Shown here one piece after another: positions 61,053 through 64,000 of a stretch of DNA of 64,000 nucleotides (position 1 is the stretch's first letter; every line of letters starts with the position of its first letter). The translations under genes were made by a program, and so were the position numbers. The notes beneath the pieces are model-generated. The model searched no databases. It was not told the DNA's origin and saw only the letters and a program-made list of their open reading frames with translations. The DNA is taken from contig JAWLEI010000004.1 of NCBI GenBank assembly GCA_041686195.1, positions 1-64,000 on the forward strand, in the 5' to 3' direction. This stretch comes from Desulfovermiculus sp041686195. Its GTDB lineage: Bacteria; Desulfobacterota; Desulfovibrionia; Desulfovibrionales; Desulfothermaceae.

Positions 61053-61892
61053 TTAGTATGTAAGGACCATTCCTCCATCAAAGAGCAAATCTCCGCCCAC
61101 CAGATAGCGGGAGTGTTTGGAAATCCCGAAGAGGAAGATATTGGCGACTTCTACAGGAGACATCATTTCCTTGACCCGGGAGTGGCCCATCATCACCTCC
61201 CGGACCACTTCCTCCTGGCTGATTCCCCGCTGTTCGGCCTGGTAGGGGATCTGGTTCAGGGCCAGAGGGGTTCGCACATACCCGGTGCTCACAGTAAAAG
61301 ACCTGATCCTGCCCTCTCCCTCGGCAGATATGGATTGACTCAAAGCCCGGAGCCCGAATTTGGTGATATTGTATACAGCCTTGTTTTTGGTGGTGATATG
61401 GGAATGAATAGAGGCCATATGACCAATGACTCCACACCCGTCCCCAGATGCCTGCATATAGGGAATGACCAGCTTGGAGAGATAAAACGGGGCTCTGAGC
61501 ATGAGCCGCTGCATCTGGTCGTATTTTTGCATTGGAAAGTCCTGCACGCTGTCCACGTGCTGGATTCCGGCGATATTGAACAGGTATTTGATCTGGCCAA
61601 GATCTGCGGCTGTCTGGACTGCATGTTCAATATCACCATCCTGACCGAGGTCGGTGGGCAAAAAATGGATGTCTGAGCCCAGATCACGGGCCATGGACTG
61701 GGTCCGGCCGGCCTGATCTTCGTTTATGTCCAGTCCAAGAACAGTCAGTCCATTTACTGCACAAACAAGGGCTACAGCCCGTCCTATTCCGGTTCCAACT
61801 CCGCTGACCAGGCAGACGTGTCCGGGATGAAAATCATCATCAGCCAGGGTGAGGATATCATCGAGGACAATGATCGGTTCGTTAATGTCCAT
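61053..61892 (-). CDS. Short-chain dehydrogenase, 3-hydroxybutyrate dehydrogenase-like
   Basis: A 279-residue NAD(P)-dependent SDR. An N-terminal extension of about 25 residues precedes the cofactor motif SGVGTGIGRAVAL (TGxxxGIG type). The NIAG strand, a Ser in HMASIHSH and the YNITK catalytic pair are present, with the VSTGYVRTPL and C-terminal YLVGGDLLFDGGM stretches typical of 3-hydroxybutyrate dehydrogenases. It could interconvert acetoacetate and 3-hydroxybutyrate, which fits the acetoacetate-forming and acetoacetate-activating neighbours. The start ATG 61892 follows GGAGGAG; a GTG four codons earlier overlaps it. Confidence 0.85.
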   Translation of the reverse strand: MDINEPIIVLDDILTLADDDFHPGHVCLVSGVGTGIGRAVALVCAVNGLTVLGLDINEDQAGRTQSMARDLGSDIHFLPTDLGQDGDIEHAVQTAADLGQIKYLFNIAGIQHVDSVQDFPMQKYDQMQRLMLRAPFYLSKLVIPYMQASGDGCGVIGHMASIHSHITTKNKAVYNITKFGLRALSQSISAEGEGRIRSFTVSTGYVRTPLALNQIPYQAEQRGISQEEVVREVMMGHSRVKEMMSPVEVANIFLFGISKHSRYLVGGDLLFDGGMVLTY

Positions 61893-61927
61893 ATGCTCCT
61901 CCACGGATATGGGAGGGAGCAGGCCTT

Positions 61928-62752
61928 CTAGTCCTTAAGGCCCAGCATCTCCCGTGCTTCCTGGGGTGTTGCCACTTCATGCCCATAGGCCTGCACGATG
62001 CCCCGGACCTGAGTGACCAGCTCGGCATTGGAGGCGGCCAGGACCCCCCGTCGCAGGTAGAGGTTGTCTTCCATGCCCACCCGGATATGCCCGCCGGTGA
62101 TCATGGACAGAGTGGTCATGGGCAGGGAGCCGCGCCCAATGCCTATGGTGGACCAGGTAGCATTCTCCGGGATATGGTCCAGAAAATGGAGGTAGGCCTT
62201 GGGGGTGGCCGGGGCTCCCCAAGGGGTGCCCAGGACAAACTGGAAGTGCAGGGGATCCTGGAGGAATCCGTCCCGGCGCAGATGGAGGCAGGTCATGATC
62301 ATGCCCAGATCAAAGACTTCCAGTTCCGGTTTGACCCCATAGTCTTTCATTCGCCTGGCCGCTTCCTGTAAAAAATCCGGGGGATTTGCAAACACTCCGC
62401 TGCCCAGATTGATTGAACCGGCATCAAAAGAGGCCAGCTCCGGACAAAGCTCCAGGGGCGCCAAGCGCTCATCAATGGGCAGATTGCGTCCCGGAATGCC
62501 GCTGGTGGTCAGGCAGAGAACAACATCGCTTTTTTCCCGCAGCGGTTCAACCACCCGTTTGTATTGATCAAGATCCTGGGTGCCCTGTCCAGTCTCTGGA
62601 TCCCGAACATGGATATGGACGATAGCCGCTCCGGCCTGCCAGGCCTCTATGGCCGAGTGCGTGATCTCCTCGGCAGTGATCGGGATATAGGGGGCCTTGT
62701 CCCGCATGATGCGGCTGCCGGTGAGAGCAGCAGTGATGATGATCTTGGACAT
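61928..62752 (-). CDS. Beta-keto acid cleavage enzyme (BKACE/Kce family, DUF849)
   Basis: A 274-residue TIM-barrel enzyme of the family that condenses a beta-keto acid with acetyl-CoA to give acetoacetate and a new acyl-CoA; 3-keto-5-aminohexanoate cleavage in lysine fermentation is the prototype. Motifs are IITAALTGS, AAIVHIHVRDPETGQGT (zinc His pair), DAGSINLGSGV, and GIGRGSLPMTTLSMITGGHIRVGMEDN. The start ATG 62752 gives the expected MSKIIITAALTG N-terminus. Between an aminotransferase and an acetoacetate-using enzyme, it fits a route that degrades an amino compound through a beta-keto acid. Confidence 0.93.
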   Translation of the reverse strand: MSKIIITAALTGSRIMRDKAPYIPITAEEITHSAIEAWQAGAAIVHIHVRDPETGQGTQDLDQYKRVVEPLREKSDVVLCLTTSGIPGRNLPIDERLAPLELCPELASFDAGSINLGSGVFANPPDFLQEAARRMKDYGVKPELEVFDLGMIMTCLHLRRDGFLQDPLHFQFVLGTPWGAPATPKAYLHFLDHIPENATWSTIGIGRGSLPMTTLSMITGGHIRVGMEDNLYLRRGVLAASNAELVTQVRGIVQAYGHEVATPQEAREMLGLKD

Positions 62753-62864
62753 GGCTTCATTCCTTGAATGGTTAATGAATTTGTTTACTTGAGCTGTTAT
62801 CAGCTCAGAGTCCTTGTGTCCAGCCTGGCCAGGTGCAAAGCGCGGACACATTAGGCCTTGAAAG

Positions 62865-64000
62865 TTACATGATACCTTCCCGGGTCAATTCAGTACTGAC
62901 CTCGGAAATGGTTTGATCCAGAATGGCAACCAAATCTCCAATCTGCTCTGTGCTGATGATAAAGGGCGGGGCCAGAAGGATGTGATCACCATTTACCCCG
63001 TCTGCGCCACCGGATCCGGGATAGACAATGAGACCGTTTTCAAAGGCCCGATTCGTGATCCGGTTCGTGATGTTATGATGGGGAGGAAATGGCGATTTGG
63101 TCTCTCGGTTCTGAACAAATTCCACCCCGGCAAAGAGGCCCAGACCACGAATATCACCAACTATAGGGTGCTTATACAGGTCCTGCAGGTTCTCCAGCAG
63201 GACTTTTCCCATCTCCGCCGAACGCTTAACGAGGTTGTTCTCCTCGATGGTGTCCAGCACGGCCAGGGCGACAGCACAGGATAAAGGGTTCTGGCTGTAG
63301 GTGTGGCCGTGGACAAAATTGCCGTTGCCTTCCCGGATGGCCTTGTGGACGGGCTCGGAGGCCATGGTGCAGAAAAGCGGGCTGTACCCGCTGGCCAGGC
63401 CCTTGGCGCAGACCAGAAGATCCGGGGTGATCGACCAGTGGTCCACCCCGAAATTTCGGCCGGTGCGTCCAACTCCGGTCATTACCTCATCGACGATGAG
63501 CAGGACGTCATACTGGTCGCATATCTCCCGGATACGCTGGAAGTAGCCGTCTTTTGGAACCAGGGCTCCGGCTGTGGCCCCGACCACAGGCTCAGCGATA
63601 AAGGCGGATACTGAGTCCGGTCCTTCATACAAAATAGCCTTTTCCAGTTCTTCGGCGCACTCCAGGGAGCAGCTTTCCGGTTTTCGGCCCAAAGGGCATC
63701 GGTAGCAGTAGGCCGGGACAATATGCGGCGTGTGTTGAATAAGGGGCTGGTAGTACTTGCGCCGGCCGGTGTGTCCGCTCAAGGCCAGGGCGCCCAGAGT
63801 ATTGCCGTGATAGCTGGACCACCTGGAAATAACCTTGTATTTGGAGGGAACTCCCCGGTCCACCTGGTACTGCCGGGCCATCTTCACCGCGGTCTCAATG
63901 GCTTCAGATCCTCCGGAAAGAAAGTAGACCCACTTCAGTCCGTCAGGGGCCATATCCACCAGTCTGGCTGCCAGATCCATGGCTGCTCTGGTAGTGAACT
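62865..64000 (-). CDS. Class III aminotransferase (incomplete, 5' end outside the window)
   Basis: The visible part is about 378 residues of a fold-type I class III PLP aminotransferase. Visible are YFLSGGSEAIETAVKMAR, RWSSYHGNTLGALALSG, the LIVDEVMTGVGRTG loop and the PLP lysine in LVCAKGLASGYSPL, then GHTYSQNPLSCAVALAVL. The frame continues to the window edge (FTTRAA before the first internal Met), so roughly 70 residues are missing. Related enzymes use beta-alanine, taurine, GABA or omega-amino acids. As first known gene of the operon it would make the keto acid for the downstream cleavage enzyme. Confidence 0.9.
   Translation of the reverse strand, partial: FTTRAAMDLAARLVDMAPDGLKWVYFLSGGSEAIETAVKMARQYQVDRGVPSKYKVISRWSSYHGNTLGALALSGHTGRRKYYQPLIQHTPHIVPAYCYRCPLGRKPESCSLECAEELEKAILYEGPDSVSAFIAEPVVGATAGALVPKDGYFQRIREICDQYDVLLIVDEVMTGVGRTGRNFGVDHWSITPDLLVCAKGLASGYSPLFCTMASEPVHKAIREGNGNFVHGHTYSQNPLSCAVALAVLDTIEENNLVKRSAEMGKVLLENLQDLYKHPIVGDIRGLGLFAGVEFVQNRETKSPFPPHHNITNRITNRAFENGLIVYPGSGGADGVNGDHILLAPPFIISTEQIGDLVAILDQTISEVSTELTREGIM

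Overview
The window is a piece of a sulfate-reducing deltaproteobacterium, most likely of the Desulfovibrionales type. The evidence is a complete set of dissimilatory sulfite reductase genes (dsrA, dsrB, dsrD, a dsrN/cbiA-type amidase and the membrane complex dsrMKJOP), together with etfBA/acyl-CoA dehydrogenase, cysteine-rich PAS regulators and a sigma-54 regulatory pair. I cannot name the genus from sequence alone. One run of 100 N (58911-59010) marks an assembly gap.

Layout. 1-12.5 kb is biosynthesis and housekeeping: a radical SAM protein, a TrpB-type tryptophan synthase beta subunit behind what looks like a tryptophan attenuator, a dodecin, a YcaO protein, a phosphoglycolate phosphatase-like HAD, a threonine-pathway block (aminotransferase, homoserine dehydrogenase, phosphoglycerate-mutase-like proposed homoserine kinase, thioesterase) and a heat-shock pair (Hsp20, HtpX). 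12.7-25.1 kb is one co-directional sulfite-reduction region: RsbRD-like protein, dsrM-K-J-O-P, ferredoxin, three small accessory genes, dsrA-B-D and dsrN. 25.3-30.6 kb holds etfBA, an acyl-CoA dehydrogenase and a two-gene YeeE/YedE-type sulfur transporter, the first gene of which is read through an in-frame UGA. 30.8-39.2 kb is a cyanophycin (Asp-Arg polymer) locus: CocE-type peptidase, isoaspartyl peptidase/asparaginase, ATP-grasp protein, cyanophycinase and cyanophycin synthetase. 39.5-48.3 kb is mixed: Gmad2 protein, hybrid histidine kinase, ABC-F ATPase, Mth938-like protein, M48 protease, MtgA, NlpC/P60 lipoprotein, hotdog thioesterase. 48.5-52.8 kb pairs a thioredoxin/SBF-USP transporter/DUF302 operon behind a sigma-54 promoter with a divergent sigma-54 activator. 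52.9-58.5 kb carries a cation/proton antiporter, methyltransferase, DUF4197 protein, metallophosphoesterase, small zinc-ribbon protein and flavodoxin. 58.6-64 kb is a minus-strand catabolic operon around acetoacetate: aminotransferase (cut by the window edge), beta-keto acid cleavage enzyme, 3-hydroxybutyrate dehydrogenase-like SDR, alpha/beta hydrolase and acetoacetyl-CoA ligase.

Three things stand out. (1) The YeeE/YedE-type gene at 29564-30079 has an in-frame TGA exactly where its family motif normally has Cys, the conserved protein continues past it in the same frame, and a hairpin with a G-initial loop starts right after it: a candidate selenocysteine sulfur transporter. (2) Upstream of trpB lies a promoter, a 31-codon leader ORF with Trp-Trp-Trp, and a strong terminator: a tryptophan attenuator on a stand-alone trpB-like gene. 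(3) The intergenic spaces are filled with a mosaic of short palindromic repeat modules. One module (family A, at least five copies) keeps its central hairpin by a compensatory GCCC/GGGC to GGGC/GCCC switch, and it shares a TTGATC...ATGAAACT junction with a second module (family B). Further modules are called C to F below.
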